In this document: positions 27,904 to 37,563 of the stretch, one piece after another
Layout: every line of letters starts with the position of its first letter
How positions within the stretch are numbered: the first letter of the stretch is position 1
Assembly (NCBI RefSeq): GCF_024359545.1
Contig: NZ_JAKQZG010000003.1
Coordinates: 124,001-188,000, forward strand
Source of the DNA: Jiella marina
GTDB lineage: Bacteria > Pseudomonadota > Alphaproteobacteria > Rhizobiales > Rhizobiaceae
Direction of reading: 5' to 3'
DNA length: 64,000 nt
Translations under genes and position numbers: made by a program
Notes under the pieces: model-generated
The model's database searches: none
Told to the model about the DNA's origin: nothing
What the model saw: only the letters and a program-made list of their open reading frames with translations

Positions 27904-28111
27904 TTTATTCAATCCTTCCTCTACCCGAATCGGCGGTCATTGGATAGACGAAACGTGAACAAACGGGAAACTTCGTCGTCGAAGGGCGTTCTCCCCTACC
28001 CCGGCGCTCCTCAAGCGGTCAGATGAATGCGATTCCAGGGATGGCGGGGCCGCCGGCCTCGAGGTCGTGAGGTCGCGTCTTTGGCGATCGGCATCGAATG
28101 CGCGTCGTCGC

Positions 28112-28498
28112 TCATTTGCGGTAATAGACGGCGTCGTTTCCGCGGGTCTGGCCCAGGGCCTGCAATTGGGCGGGGGTCGCCTTCATCGCCTGGCTGGCAA
28201 ACTGCAGACCGGCCAGGTTGCCCGACAACCACGCCAGCGACCCGACCTGGAACGTCTTGTCCGAGACTTCGAAAACGATGATCTTCTTGGGCAGGGGCCG
28301 GTCTGAATGCCGGCTAAGCCGCATGCCGCCACTCGAGACGTCGACGCACAGGCAGTCTTCGATGAATTGACCGTGAATGGTCAGGAGTTTCACAGGCCGC
28401 AGGCGCGTGCGTCGTCGTTGCCAGCGGCGCCGATTACTCGGATCTGGGATGATCTCGTCTTCCATCGGATGGGGCACTCTGCATGGTTTTTCATGCAC
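28112..28498 (-). CDS. PilZ domain protein
   Basis: A 128-residue protein with a single PilZ domain, the cyclic-di-GMP receptor fold. The binding motifs are the Arg-rich RRRWQRRRTR (RxxxR) and DVSSGGMRL (the D/NxSxxG motif), separated by the normal spacing of roughly 30 residues. No output domain is attached, so it probably acts by binding a partner. The start may be GTG at 28498 or ATG at 28465; neither has a strong ribosome binding site. Confidence 0.85.
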   Translation of the reverse strand: MHEKPCRVPHPMEDEIIPDPSNRRRWQRRRTRLRPVKLLTIHGQFIEDCLCVDVSSGGMRLSRHSDRPLPKKIIVFEVSDKTFQVGSLAWLSGNLAGLQFASQAMKATPAQLQALGQTRGNDAVYYRK

Positions 28499-28802
28499 TT
28501 AAGTCTTGTTCTCAAACGTTAAATTATGCCGAACTTATATCGTTACCGTTAGCTGGCTAAAATATCGGTGCAGTCTAGATTGAGCTATTCCAAGTTGAGT
28601 CTTGTCGAAATTATCTTAAATTTGAACAACGCGACGAAAGAGGACTTCGAAAGCTGATTTGTACCTCGAGGCGGGGAGCTGCCGGTATCGCCGCGCGGGC
28701 AGGGGTTGCAGAGGTACGAGGATCGATACGTCTTGCGCGGGCCCTCGCAAGCAGGGCATGACGGTATCAGAAGAGATTTCGATCAGGCCGAGGTCCAGTG
28801 CG
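28499..28802. other. AT-richer intergenic region
   Basis: This stretch of about 300 bp lies between the divergent PilZ gene and a small plus-strand gene. The left 130 bp is notably AT-rich for this window (for example TTATCTTAAATTTGAACAA at about 28612) and likely holds both promoters. No gene is supported. Confidence 0.4.
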
Positions 28803-29024
28803 ATGAGTTCGGAGAACCCAGCGGTCAGGATTGTCGGTCTGAATCACGATCTCGACCGGCAGCGGTCCTTCGTCGTGCTCGTCTGGGAAGACGATCCCGA
28901 GAAGCGGCTCTCACTGCCCGTGCGTTTCGGATGCGAGTTGGGCGACTTGGCGGGTGAGGCCGAAAAGGCTGTCCGCGACTTGTCGGTCGAGCTCGCATCG
29001 TTGCGGATCGCGCCCGGAGCTTGA
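28803..29024 (+). CDS. small hypothetical protein
   Basis: A 73-residue protein from ATG 28803 with GAGG nine bases upstream. It begins MSSENPAVRIVGLNHD, has an acidic, probably mixed alpha/beta core (FVVLVWEDDPEKRLSLPVRF) and ends in a helical, charged segment. It has no signal peptide or membrane span. I recognise no family. The frame is open further upstream, but that part has poor composition. Confidence 0.45.
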   Translation: MSSENPAVRIVGLNHDLDRQRSFVVLVWEDDPEKRLSLPVRFGCELGDLAGEAEKAVRDLSVELASLRIAPGA

Positions 29025-29298
29025 CGCGAACCTCGGCGTAGCGGCGACCGCTTCCTGACTTTATGTCGGGAGCGCGTGCTGACGGCGGTGCCCTGCGTTC
29101 GAACTGAGCGCGCGCATCGGCTGTTGACTGGCAACCAAAGCATTGCGGCGCTTCGGCCCCGCTGCAGGTGGCGCTGAACCTTTCTCGCCCCAAGGCGGTC
29201 TCTTGGGAGTGTCGCTCGAGCGGTTCGGATTTGACCGCCACGGGCTCGCATGCGTCCGCCCGATGGGGATCAGGCCGGTCTGCGCTGGTGATCCGCTG

Positions 29299-30048
29299 TC
29301 AGGCAGCCGAAAGCTTCGCCATCACCTCTTCGTCGACCTCGAAATTGGCATAGACGTTCTGGACGTCGTCGTCGTCGTCGAGATTGCCGATCAGCTTGAG
29401 GACGCTCTGGGCCTTGTCCTCGTCGACCGGGGTGCCGGTCTGCGGCTTCCAGATGGCGCGCACGCTCTCGGCCTCGCCGAGCGAGGATTCCAGGGCGGTG
29501 GAGACGTCATTGAGGTCCTCGAACGCCGTGACAATCGTGTGGCCGTTCTCGTCGGAGACGACGTCCTCGGCGCCGGCCTCGATTGCGGCTTCCAAGACTG
29601 CTTCGGCATCGCCCACCGAGGCCGGGTAGACGATCTCGCCGACCTTGTCGAACATGAAGGAGACCGAGCCCGTCTCACCCAGCGACCCGCCGGACTTGGT
29701 GAAATAGGAGCGGACGTTCGAGGCCGTGCGATTCCGGTTGTCGGTGAGAGCCTCGACGATGACGGCGACGCCGCCCGGGCCGTAGCCCTCGTAACGGACT
29801 TCCTCGTAGTTTTCGCTGTCGCCGCCGGCCGCCTTCTTGATGGCACGGTCGATATTGTCCTTCGGCATCGACTGGGCCTTGGCGTTGTTGATCGCCAGGC
29901 GCAGGCGCGGGTTCATGTCCGGGTCTGGCATGCCCTGCTTGGCCGCGACGGTAATCTCGCGGGCGAGCTTGGAAAACAGCTTGGAGCGGGCGGCATCCTG
30001 CCGGCCCTTGCGATGCATGATGTTCTTGAACTGTGAATGGCCGGCCAT
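29299..30048 (-). CDS. YebC/PmpR-type regulator (TACO1 family)
   Basis: A 249-residue protein starting [23 protein letters not shown], the invariant N-terminus of the YebC/PmpR family, with [21 protein letters not shown] in the middle domain. Members act as transcription regulators or as translation factors that ease ribosome stalling on proline-rich stretches. The length is normal. In many alphaproteobacteria yebC sits just upstream of ruvC; here about 1.4 kb with PilZ and a small gene separates them. Confidence 0.95.
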   Translation of the reverse strand: MAGHSQFKNIMHRKGRQDAARSKLFSKLAREITVAAKQGMPDPDMNPRLRLAINNAKAQSMPKDNIDRAIKKAAGGDSENYEEVRYEGYGPGGVAVIVEALTDNRNRTASNVRSYFTKSGGSLGETGSVSFMFDKVGEIVYPASVGDAEAVLEAAIEAGAEDVVSDENGHTIVTAFEDLNDVSTALESSLGEAESVRAIWKPQTGTPVDEDKAQSVLKLIGNLDDDDDVQNVYANFEVDEEVMAKLSAA

Positions 30049-30167
30049 GCGGGCACCTGCTTCTGGATCGTCGACGGCGATGAGGAGTTGCCGTCATATA
30101 AAAAATGTTGTCGCAAAGGTCCAGATTCCCGTCGGGCCAAGCCTCGCGCCCGACAACCCGATTCCCT

Positions 30168-31211
30168 TCAGAGAAAATTGCCGTCAGCGAGAAAATCGTC
30201 TCGAAGCGGCCAGCGTTGATCCGAGAGCGAGACTGCCTTGTGAAAGGGGAAGGCTTCGAAAAGCGGCTTTTCGTCGAAATCGTAGAAGGATCGCTGCTTT
30301 TCACACCAGTCCAACACCACCTGCCAGTCCATGAGGCGTTGACGCGGCCAGATGACGGCCGGGACGGTTTCGCGACCGAGGATCGAGTAGAGATCGCGCA
30401 TGCGGTGGTCCAGAACGCGCGGCTCCGTCATGGTGATTTCGCAAGGGCCTCGCGTGAAGCCGGGACCGAAGAAGAAAGAAGGGATGCCCAGGCTTTCGGC
30501 AATGACGAGACCATGCAGCGAGGTCGAGAGGATCGTGCGACACCGGCCGATCTGACGGACCACCTCGCCGACGCCTTCCACCGAGCGGTGGGCAATCGGA
30601 TTGATGAAGCAGACTCGCTGCTTCAGGGATTGCGGGAGATGGTAGCGTTTCAGTTCCGGCTTGACCTGTGCGTCGGGCCGCTTTGCCGTCCACTCGGTAA
30701 AATGAAGGACGACGCCGATGTCGTAACTCTTCTCCTGGTTCGCGTGCTCGGGCCAGATGCGGTTTGCAAACCAACCGGGATCACCGAAGGCATCCTGAGT
30801 GGTCATGGCATGATCGGCGAGGGTTGCCTGTGTCATGCGGCCCCGGCAGGCGGCGAGATGAAACCGGGTATCGGGCGGAACCCGGTATCCGTCTTCCCCG
30901 ACATTCGGCCCGTGGCGAACGGTGTCGATTCCCGTGCCCCAGAAATACACCGTGCCCCCCGCGAAGTTCTGGGCAATCGTTCCGATTCCGGAGAGGCGGA
31001 TCTCATCCGAAACGAAAGGCACCTTTCGAATCCGGTGACCGGAAATCGCGCTGACGACGATCGGGCTGAGCGCGTCTCCGAAATTCACATAGGGATCTTC
31101 TTGCGGCATGCTCGCCCAGGTCAGGCTTATCTCGTCTTTTGCTCTGGACCTTGCAACGTGAACTGCTTTCTGAAAGCGGGAGGACAGCGGGCCGCGAGAA
31201 ATCGAAATCAT
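30168..31211 (-). CDS. polysaccharide pyruvyl transferase family protein
   Basis: A 347-residue protein of the family that transfers pyruvate from phosphoenolpyruvate to sugars of exopolysaccharides. NFGDALSPIVV near residue 43 and the conserved C-terminal STSLHGLVIAESLGIPS are the characteristic motifs. The ATG has GAGG four bases upstream. It diverges from a sulfotransferase gene, which suggests a small cell-surface glycan decoration locus. The exact acceptor sugar is unknown. Confidence 0.85.
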   Translation of the reverse strand: MISISRGPLSSRFQKAVHVARSRAKDEISLTWASMPQEDPYVNFGDALSPIVVSAISGHRIRKVPFVSDEIRLSGIGTIAQNFAGGTVYFWGTGIDTVRHGPNVGEDGYRVPPDTRFHLAACRGRMTQATLADHAMTTQDAFGDPGWFANRIWPEHANQEKSYDIGVVLHFTEWTAKRPDAQVKPELKRYHLPQSLKQRVCFINPIAHRSVEGVGEVVRQIGRCRTILSTSLHGLVIAESLGIPSFFFGPGFTRGPCEITMTEPRVLDHRMRDLYSILGRETVPAVIWPRQRLMDWQVVLDWCEKQRSFYDFDEKPLFEAFPFHKAVSLSDQRWPLRDDFLADGNFL

Positions 31212-31429
31212 GTCACCTCAAGCGCGGTGGGACGCACGAACCGCTTCTAGCCATCCCCGCATTCTCCTGTCCAGCGAGAGCCCACTCGTCACTCTGCCGT
31301 CGGGGTTTGGGGAAAGCGCGGTCAACGGGTCCGATCGGCGGTGTCCGGCGTCGGCGCGCGCATTCCTCCAAACATTTGATTTTGCCTGTCCGGAAAGTTA
31401 GGCGTCCGTGCCCAGCGCTTTGCTCCGCG

Positions 31430-32527
31430 ATGACGACGACCCCGGAGCGGCCCGCAGGCTGTGAAGAAATCGCATTCGGATTTGTCGTAACAATGCTTGA
31501 TCCCCTTCGGATGGACGCCCGCGCCTGGGTCGACAGGTTGCATCGTCGCTTCGGCGAAATGACGATCGCCGTCCCAGAGGCGTTGCGAGACGATTTCCCC
31601 GGTACGGTGGACTATTCGCCTTCGGCCGATGCTCTTCTGTTCGATCGGGCCATGCTGAATATTGTCCCTGTCGAGGTTCTGCAGGAAATCGCTTCCTGGA
31701 CCCTCGTCTTCCGCAATCCGCGTTTCGTTCTTTTCGTCCGCGATCCCGGCTTTGTCCCGCCATCCCTGCGTCGCCTCATCCCATCGCGGGAATTGCTTGA
31801 TCGAAGGTTTGTCAGACGGTTGCGGGCCTACCTGGATGACATTTCGAATGGACGATATTCGGGCCAGCAGACAGTTTTCCTGCACATCCCCAAGACGGCC
31901 GGGACCTCGATTTCCCATGCTGCCTGGCGCCGATTTCACCGAAGCCTGCAGTTGCGATCGGTCGACGAACTTCGCCGGGCCGTTCCCCATCTTTCGGCAT
32001 ATGACTTCATTTCCGGGCACGTCACGTTCGAGGCGGCGAAAGCCGTTCTGCCCGACGCACAATATGTCACGCTCTTGCGGGATCCGCTCGATCGCCTGAT
32101 CTCGGCGGCGGGTCATGCACGGCGGCCCTCCGAAGACGAACAGAGTCTCGGCCCTGGCATGCGGGCCATGCGTGAAACACGCCTGAAGGCGTTCCTGGAT
32201 ACGCGGGGCGGCCGTTTGGAGGTGTTCATGCAGAACTGGATCATCGGAGGCAACGCAGGGCCTCTGCCAGAGGCGCACATGCGAGAAAAGCTGGATCAAA
32301 TCGCGGCGGGGACGGTCGAGGATCTCGACGGATTCCTCGCGCGGCACGGGCACCACCTCAGGATCGGGCCCGGAGATGTCCCTCGAAAGAATGTCACCGC
32401 AAACCGCGATGCGCTCGTGCCTCAGGAAGAGGTCGACGAGGCGTTGGAGGCGCACGGGGACATGCTGGAAGAGGCGCGGGAGATCTATCGCATGGTCCGG
32501 CAGCGCGAACTCGCTCTGGCCAGGTGA
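31430..32527 (+). CDS. sulfotransferase family protein
   Basis: About 365 residues. The PAPS-binding 5' loop is VFLHIPKTAGTSI at about residues 153-165 and the 3' phosphate motif is VTLLRDPLDRLIS, both typical of carbohydrate sulfotransferases (sulfotransfer family 2). The N-terminal 140 residues contain RNPRFVLFVRDP and are not a family hallmark. ATG 31430 has no clear ribosome binding site and the frame is open upstream, so the start is uncertain. It is divergent from the pyruvyl transferase gene. Confidence 0.8.
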   Translation: MTTTPERPAGCEEIAFGFVVTMLDPLRMDARAWVDRLHRRFGEMTIAVPEALRDDFPGTVDYSPSADALLFDRAMLNIVPVEVLQEIASWTLVFRNPRFVLFVRDPGFVPPSLRRLIPSRELLDRRFVRRLRAYLDDISNGRYSGQQTVFLHIPKTAGTSISHAAWRRFHRSLQLRSVDELRRAVPHLSAYDFISGHVTFEAAKAVLPDAQYVTLLRDPLDRLISAAGHARRPSEDEQSLGPGMRAMRETRLKAFLDTRGGRLEVFMQNWIIGGNAGPLPEAHMREKLDQIAAGTVEDLDGFLARHGHHLRIGPGDVPRKNVTANRDALVPQEEVDEALEAHGDMLEEAREIYRMVRQRELALAR

Positions 32528-32550
32528 TGTCGCGAGCCCCGACCGTTCGA

Positions 32551-33864
32551 TCATGACGAATTGGAGTGCTCTTCCTGGCCCGGCGAGCGAGGCTCATTCG
32601 AGGGGCCCCACGGTCGCTCGCTGATCCCAGCGAAACTCGTCAGGGCGAGGCCCGCGAGCGCCGTCATCAAGATCAGCACGAGGTCGTAGCCGCCGACCGT
32701 CCAGATCAGCGATCCCAGGAAGGGCGCGAGCGCGACGCCCAGCGTGTAGACACGGGCCATGCGGCCGCTGATCGCGCCGAAATTGGCATCGCCGAGCGAT
32801 TCCCGGAGCATGACCGGACGCATGATGCTGATCGTGCCGTAGCCGCTGCCTTCGAGAAGGACGAAGAGGATGACGAGGACCGGCCAGAAATGCGTGCCGA
32901 GGAGGCACAGCGCGGCCAGGCCGACGGCGATACAGGCGGAAAAGGCGATCCAGCGGCTCGTCACATGGCGTTCCACACCGAGAATGCCGAGCCGGCCGAC
33001 CACCTGCATCGGGCCGACGGCGGCGGCCGCGAACACCGCCATCGCCTCGCTGAGCCGGGCGGCATCGAGGATCGGGAGGAGATGGTTCATCATCAGCGAA
33101 TGCACGCTGCCGAGAAGCGCGAAGCCCATGGTCAGGCGCCAAAAGGTTTCGCGCTTCCACACGCCCTGCAGGGAAGGCGGCGAGGCGCCCCGTGACGGTC
33201 GGGGCGCGGCCGTGTGCCGGGCGTCCTGGCGCGCCTGTCGCTCCAGCCGCACGCTGCCGAACCAGAGCAGCGGCAGGCCGCCGAAGAACACGAGGAGGGC
33301 CGTGGTCCGGCAGGCAAGACGCCAGTCTCCGGCCTCGGCCACCACATGGATCAGCGGAAAGGCGAGGGTGCCCGCCAGACCGGCAACGAGGGTGACATGG
33401 GTGATCGCGCGGCGCGCATCCTTGCCGAGCGCACGGGTCATCAGCGCGAAGCAGGGCTCATAGAGGGTGCCCGCCATGACGACGCCGAGGCCGAGCCAGA
33501 CCAGGGCGAAGTGGAATGGACTCTCCACCTCGGCCAGGAGGAGCAGCAGGATCGCGCCGGTCGCGGCGCCGAGCGTCATCAGCAGCGGCCCGCGCCCACG
33601 GTCGATGAGCCGCCCGGCCAGGGGGGCGGTGAGGGCCGAGAGGATGATCGCGCCGGCAAAGCTCGCCGTCAGAAACGGCTTGCCCCAACCCTCCACCTCG
33701 CCCCAGCGCAGGAGCAGGGCAGGGAATGAATAGTAGAACGCTGCCCAGACGATGGTCTCGCCGAAGGCGAGAGCCGCGACGGTCAGGCCGAGCACGGCGC
33801 AAACGGCTTGTTTCTGCGGATCATTCCAGGGTCTCGGCCGGGATCGGCGCCGGGCGGCCTTCAT
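32551..33864 (-). CDS. MFS transporter
   Basis: A protein of about 437 residues with twelve hydrophobic segments. The loop motif GRLIDRGRGPLLMTLGA is the MFS signature after span 2, and a basic cytoplasmic loop lies in the middle (RLERQARQDARHT). It resembles oxalate/formate-antiporter-like or small-molecule MFS permeases; no substrate can be assigned. The frame is open to 33951, but ATG 33864 keeps the overlap with the upstream thioesterase gene to 44 bp. The two are probably cotranscribed. Confidence 0.8.
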   Translation of the reverse strand: MKAARRRSRPRPWNDPQKQAVCAVLGLTVAALAFGETIVWAAFYYSFPALLLRWGEVEGWGKPFLTASFAGAIILSALTAPLAGRLIDRGRGPLLMTLGAATGAILLLLLAEVESPFHFALVWLGLGVVMAGTLYEPCFALMTRALGKDARRAITHVTLVAGLAGTLAFPLIHVVAEAGDWRLACRTTALLVFFGGLPLLWFGSVRLERQARQDARHTAAPRPSRGASPPSLQGVWKRETFWRLTMGFALLGSVHSLMMNHLLPILDAARLSEAMAVFAAAAVGPMQVVGRLGILGVERHVTSRWIAFSACIAVGLAALCLLGTHFWPVLVILFVLLEGSGYGTISIMRPVMLRESLGDANFGAISGRMARVYTLGVALAPFLGSLIWTVGGYDLVLILMTALAGLALTSFAGISERPWGPSNEPRSPGQEEHSNSS

Positions 33865-34219
33865 CGTCGATCGCCACCATGACGAAGGTCCCTTCGGTGA
33901 CCTTGGTGCGCTCCTTCGAGGTGCGCTGGCGCGCCCACGCCTCGATCGCAAGGGTGATCGACGTCCGGCCGACCTTCTCGATCGTCGTGTAGACGCAGAG
34001 CGTGTCGCCGATCTTCACCGGCTTCTTGAAGACGAGCGCGTTGATCGCGACCGTTGCGACGCGTCCGCGGGCCCGCTCCGCGGCGCGAACGCCGGCGGCG
34101 AGATCCATCTGCGAGACCACCCAGCCGCCGAAGATGTCGCCATTGGCGTTGGCGTCCGCCGGCATGGCCGGGATCCGCACGGTCAGTTCGCCCTTCGGCA
34201 AGGCGTCGCTTTCGTCCAT
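33821..34219 (-). CDS. acyl-CoA thioesterase (hotdog fold)
   Basis: A 132-residue thioesterase of the YciA/BACH type that hydrolyses acyl-CoA to acid and CoA. NANGDIFGGWVVSQMDLAAG contains the catalytic Asn/Asp region (NxxGDIFGGW), and KKPVKIGDTLCVYT is the conserved second strand. The ATG has GAGGAA seven bases upstream. Its 3' end overlaps the start of the MFS gene. Confidence 0.92.
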   Translation of the reverse strand: MDESDALPKGELTVRIPAMPADANANGDIFGGWVVSQMDLAAGVRAAERARGRVATVAINALVFKKPVKIGDTLCVYTTIEKVGRTSITLAIEAWARQRTSKERTKVTEGTFVMVAIDDEGRPAPIPAETLE

Positions 34220-34450
34220 CGCTGGTTTCCTCGGTCATCCCACGATTCGGCCTTGCGACCGCGCGGCTATAGGAAGCCCCGAAGGTCGCGGCTGCAAGGG
34301 CTGTTCGATGCCCCTGGATCATTTGCCGGCACGACCGCGCAGAGATTGTCACGACCGCTCTTCTTGATTCTCTCCCCCGTGCAATCTGGCGGAGGCCGGA
34401 TTATATGCGGCGTCGATCAGACGATACCGCTAGCCAGAAAGAGGCACGCC

Positions 34451-35542
34451 ATGTCCGAGACCGCCAACACCGCCGAGCAGATCCCCGTAACCGTTCTCAC
34501 CGGCTATCTCGGCTCCGGCAAGACGACGCTGCTGAACCGCATCCTTTCCGAGGATCACGGCCGCAAATATGCGGTCATCGTCAATGAATTCGGCGAGATC
34601 GGCATCGACAACGATCTGATCGTCGAATCCGACGAAGAAATCTACGAGATGAACAATGGCTGCGTGTGCTGCACTGTCCGCGGCGATCTCGTTCGCGTGG
34701 TGCAGGGGCTGACACGCCGCCGCGGCCGCTTCGACGCGATCGTCGTCGAGACGACCGGCCTCGCCGATCCGGTTCCCGTCGCGCAGACCTTCTTCATGGA
34801 CGAGGATGTGCGGGCCAAGACCGCGCTCGACGCGGTGGTTGCCCTGGTCGACGCCAAGCATCTGCCGCAGCGCCTGAAGGATTCCCGGGAGGCGGAGGAC
34901 CAGATCGCCTTTGCCGACGTCGTGCTTCTGAACAAGACCGACCTCGTGACGCCGGAGGAGCTTGCCATCGTCGAAGCGACGGTGCGCACGATCAATCCGC
35001 ACGCCGTCATCCACCGCACCGAGCGCGCCGGCGTCGATCTGGGCAAGATCCTCGGCCAGCGCGCCTTCGACCTCACCCGTGTGCTCGACAATGATCCGGC
35101 CTTCCTGGAGGACGTGCATCACAGCCATGAGGATCATGTCTGCGGGCCGGACTGCGACCATGATCATCACCACCACCATCACGGTCACGAGCATCATCAC
35201 CACGACCATGGGCCGGCCGAGATCCACGACGTGACGGTGAAGTCCATCTCGCTGAGGGGCGGCGAGATCGATCCGAAGAAGTTCTTCCCCTGGATCCAGG
35301 CGCTGACTCAGGAGCAGGGGCCGAACATCTTGCGGCTCAAGGGCATCATCGCGATCGCCGACGATCCCGACCGCTATGTGGTTCAGGGCGTGCACATGAT
35401 CATCGAGGGCGACCACCAGCGGGCCTGGAAGCCGGACGAGCCGCGTGTGAGCCGGCTGGTCTTCATCGGCCGCGACCTCGACGCGGAGACGCTGGAGGCC
35501 GGCTTTGCAGCCTGCGCGGCGCGCGCGAAGGCGCCTGCCTGA
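34451..35542 (+). CDS. COG0523 (CobW/ZNG-like) GTP-binding metallochaperone
   Basis: A 363-residue G3E GTPase. The P-loop is GYLGSGKTT (about 18-26), the family metal site CVCC is at 71-74 in NNGCVCCTVRGDL, and NKTD is the guanine-specificity motif. A very His-rich stretch (about residues 222-258, more than 15 His plus Cys and Asp) precedes the C-terminal domain, as in zinc-handling members. The likely role is zinc allocation under limitation. I saw no clear Zur operator in the 230 bp before it. The stop overlaps the start of the WD40 gene (TGATG), so the two are translationally coupled. Confidence 0.92.
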   Translation: MSETANTAEQIPVTVLTGYLGSGKTTLLNRILSEDHGRKYAVIVNEFGEIGIDNDLIVESDEEIYEMNNGCVCCTVRGDLVRVVQGLTRRRGRFDAIVVETTGLADPVPVAQTFFMDEDVRAKTALDAVVALVDAKHLPQRLKDSREAEDQIAFADVVLLNKTDLVTPEELAIVEATVRTINPHAVIHRTERAGVDLGKILGQRAFDLTRVLDNDPAFLEDVHHSHEDHVCGPDCDHDHHHHHHGHEHHHHDHGPAEIHDVTVKSISLRGGEIDPKKFFPWIQALTQEQGPNILRLKGIIAIADDPDRYVVQGVHMIIEGDHQRAWKPDEPRVSRLVFIGRDLDAETLEAGFAACAARAKAPA

Positions 35543-36519
35543 TGCCGTCGATTGCGGCCTATGATTTCGGCGAGTTCGTCGAAACCGCCTGCTTCCTGAA
35601 GGATCAGCCGGCGTTTGCGCTGGCCGACGGGACGCTGCGGCTGCCCGCCGGCGGCGAGACGGTCCTGGCGCTTCACGAGGGCGGGCTTCTCTGCGCGACA
35701 CCCGACCCGTTCGGCAAACGCCTTCTCACGGGAGGAGAAGACGGGCGCGTTGTCTCGGTCGCGGCTGACGCGAGTTTCGAGGAGGTTGCGTCGATCGGGC
35801 GCAAATGGGTCAGTGCCGTTGCCGGCGGGCCGCAGGGCGCGGTGGGCCTCGCCTCCGGGCGCAGCGCCTATGTCCATCGGCCGAAGAGCGAGCTCAAGGA
35901 AATCAGGCACGAGCGCACCGTCGAGGGCCTCGCCTTCGCGCCCAAGGGGCTGCGTCTCGCGATCGCGCGCTATGACGGGGCGTCGCTCTATTTCCCGGCG
36001 ACGGACGCGGAGCCCGTTTCGCTCGAATGGAAGGGCGCGCATCTCGATGTCGCCTTTTCGCCGGACGGGCGTTTCCTGGTGACCACGATGCAGGAAAACG
36101 CCCTGCATGGCTGGCGGATCGACGATGGCCGGCACATGAAGATGACCGGCTATCCGTCCAAGGTGAAGGACTGGTCCTGGTCGGCCAAGGGCAAGTATCT
36201 GGCGACTTCCGGCGCCCCCGCGGCGATCCTCTGGCCGTTCTCCGGCAAGGACGGGCCGATGGGCAAGGCGCCGCTGGAGCTTGGCACGCGCGGCGACACG
36301 ATGGTCACGGCCGTTGCCTGTCATCCGGCCGAGGACATGCTCGCCATCGGCTATCAGGACGGCATGATCCTCGCCGTGCGATTTCTCGATTCCAAGGAAG
36401 CTCTGCTGCGCCGTGGTGGAGGTGGCCCGGTCCAGACGATGGCCTGGGACGAGGGCGGCCGGCTTCTGGCCTTCGGGGCTGAGACGGGTGAGGCCGGCGT
36501 CATCGACATCGCGGGATAG
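35542..36519 (+). CDS. WD40 repeat protein coupled to the COG0523 GTPase
   Basis: A 325-residue protein with degenerate WD40 repeats: recurring short motifs such as RLLTGGEDGRVVSV, LDVAFSPDGRFLVTT and DWSWSAKGKYLATSG fit a seven-bladed propeller of about 40-residue blades. There is no signal peptide, so it should be cytosolic. The gene starts inside the stop codon of the COG0523 gene (ATG sharing its A), which implies coupled expression and probably a shared complex or pathway. I recall the same pairing in other alphaproteobacteria. Confidence 0.85.
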   Translation: MPSIAAYDFGEFVETACFLKDQPAFALADGTLRLPAGGETVLALHEGGLLCATPDPFGKRLLTGGEDGRVVSVAADASFEEVASIGRKWVSAVAGGPQGAVGLASGRSAYVHRPKSELKEIRHERTVEGLAFAPKGLRLAIARYDGASLYFPATDAEPVSLEWKGAHLDVAFSPDGRFLVTTMQENALHGWRIDDGRHMKMTGYPSKVKDWSWSAKGKYLATSGAPAAILWPFSGKDGPMGKAPLELGTRGDTMVTAVACHPAEDMLAIGYQDGMILAVRFLDSKEALLRRGGGGPVQTMAWDEGGRLLAFGAETGEAGVIDIAG

Positions 36520-36634
36520 GGCGGTGGCGAAGTCGCCCGTTGCGTAACTGCTTGCGAGTTGGCTGCGGTTGCCGGTCAATCCCTCAAGGCGGGCTATCCC
36601 GCCGACCACACGGGCGTGTCGATCCACGCCAGAT

Positions 36635-36652
36635 ATGGAATATTCGTTCCAT
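36635..36652. promoter_or_regulatory. IolR operator upstream of iolR
   Basis: ATGGAA-TATTCG-TTCCAT is a perfect 6+6 palindrome 51 bp before the iolR start. It matches the GGAA-N6-TTCC site reported for IolR of Sinorhizobium meliloti, and the same site occurs before iolC at 37564, pointing to autoregulation. Confidence 0.75.
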
Positions 36653-36703
36653 TTACCTCGCATCCCGTTATAACGGCGTCTGGCGAGGCAGGTGGAGACG
36701 GCC

Positions 36704-37540
36704 ATGACGCGATCGTTGGATCCGGCGATCCAGGCACCGGAAAGCGTATCGGAGCTTCTCGAAAGGCTCGACCGGATTGCCGGCACGCTGCCGAAGCGGC
36801 TCGGCCAGTGCGCGGATTTTCTGCGTCACAACATCCATCTCGTCGCCGTGTCGACGGTGGCCGATCTTTCCGCGGGTGCGGGCGTCCAGCCATCGGCCTT
36901 CATGCGCTTTTGCCAGGCTCTCGGTTTCTCGGGATTCTCCGAGATGCAGGCGTTGTTTCGCGCGGAGTATCGCGAGTTCCGTCCCGACTATTCCGAGCGG
37001 CTGTCGCAGTTGCGGCGGGGCGGCGATGACAGTCCGGCATCGCTGGCGGCGAGCTTTGCCGAGGCGGGGCACAAATCGCTGGTGAATTTGGTGAATACGC
37101 TGGATCATCGGGCTCTCGCCCGTGCCGCGGAGATTCTTGCTGACGCCGGAACGATCCATCTGGTCGGGCTTCGGCGCGCCTTCGCGATCGTCAGTTCCAT
37201 GGGATACCTCCTGGACAAGATGACGGTCCCTGCGGTGGTTCATCGCACCTTCGGCCAGATCGAAAGCGATCACGCCATCCGCTCCGGCGACGCCCTCTTG
37301 GCGGTCACCTTCGCTCCCTATTCCCCGGAGACGCTGGAGCTCGCAATCCGGGCGGCCGAGCGCGGCATACCCGTGATTGCCCTCAGCGATACGGCAGAGT
37401 GTCCCTTGCGAGATGTCGCGGAGGCGCTGCTCGTGGCGCGCGAGATGGAAGTCGGCGCGTTCCGGGTGCCGACGGCGGCCTTGACGCTTGCCACCTCGCT
37501 GGCAGTCGCCGTCGCGCAGAGGCGCGAGAGTCGCGATTGA
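36704..37540 (+). CDS. iolR: RpiR family transcriptional repressor of inositol catabolism
   Basis: A 278-residue regulator with an N-terminal RpiR-type helix-turn-helix (about residues 15-85, with QPSAFMRFCQALGFSGFSEMQ as recognition region) and a C-terminal SIS sugar-phosphate-binding domain (about 115-255). The position directly before iolC and iolD, together with the palindromes in front of iolR and iolC, supports IolR. The repressor is expected to release DNA on binding a phosphorylated inositol intermediate. ATG 36704 with GGAG six bases upstream is preferred to GTG 36692. Confidence 0.88.
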   Translation: MTRSLDPAIQAPESVSELLERLDRIAGTLPKRLGQCADFLRHNIHLVAVSTVADLSAGAGVQPSAFMRFCQALGFSGFSEMQALFRAEYREFRPDYSERLSQLRRGGDDSPASLAASFAEAGHKSLVNLVNTLDHRALARAAEILADAGTIHLVGLRRAFAIVSSMGYLLDKMTVPAVVHRTFGQIESDHAIRSGDALLAVTFAPYSPETLELAIRAAERGIPVIALSDTAECPLRDVAEALLVAREMEVGAFRVPTAALTLATSLAVAVAQRRESRD

Positions 37541-37563
37541 CAAGCCGGCGTCGCAAGGTCCAA

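Noticed and set aside
34360-34450. Zur operator before the COG0523 gene
   Set aside because: No palindrome of the TGTTATA-type was found; only an unpaired ATTATAT is present.
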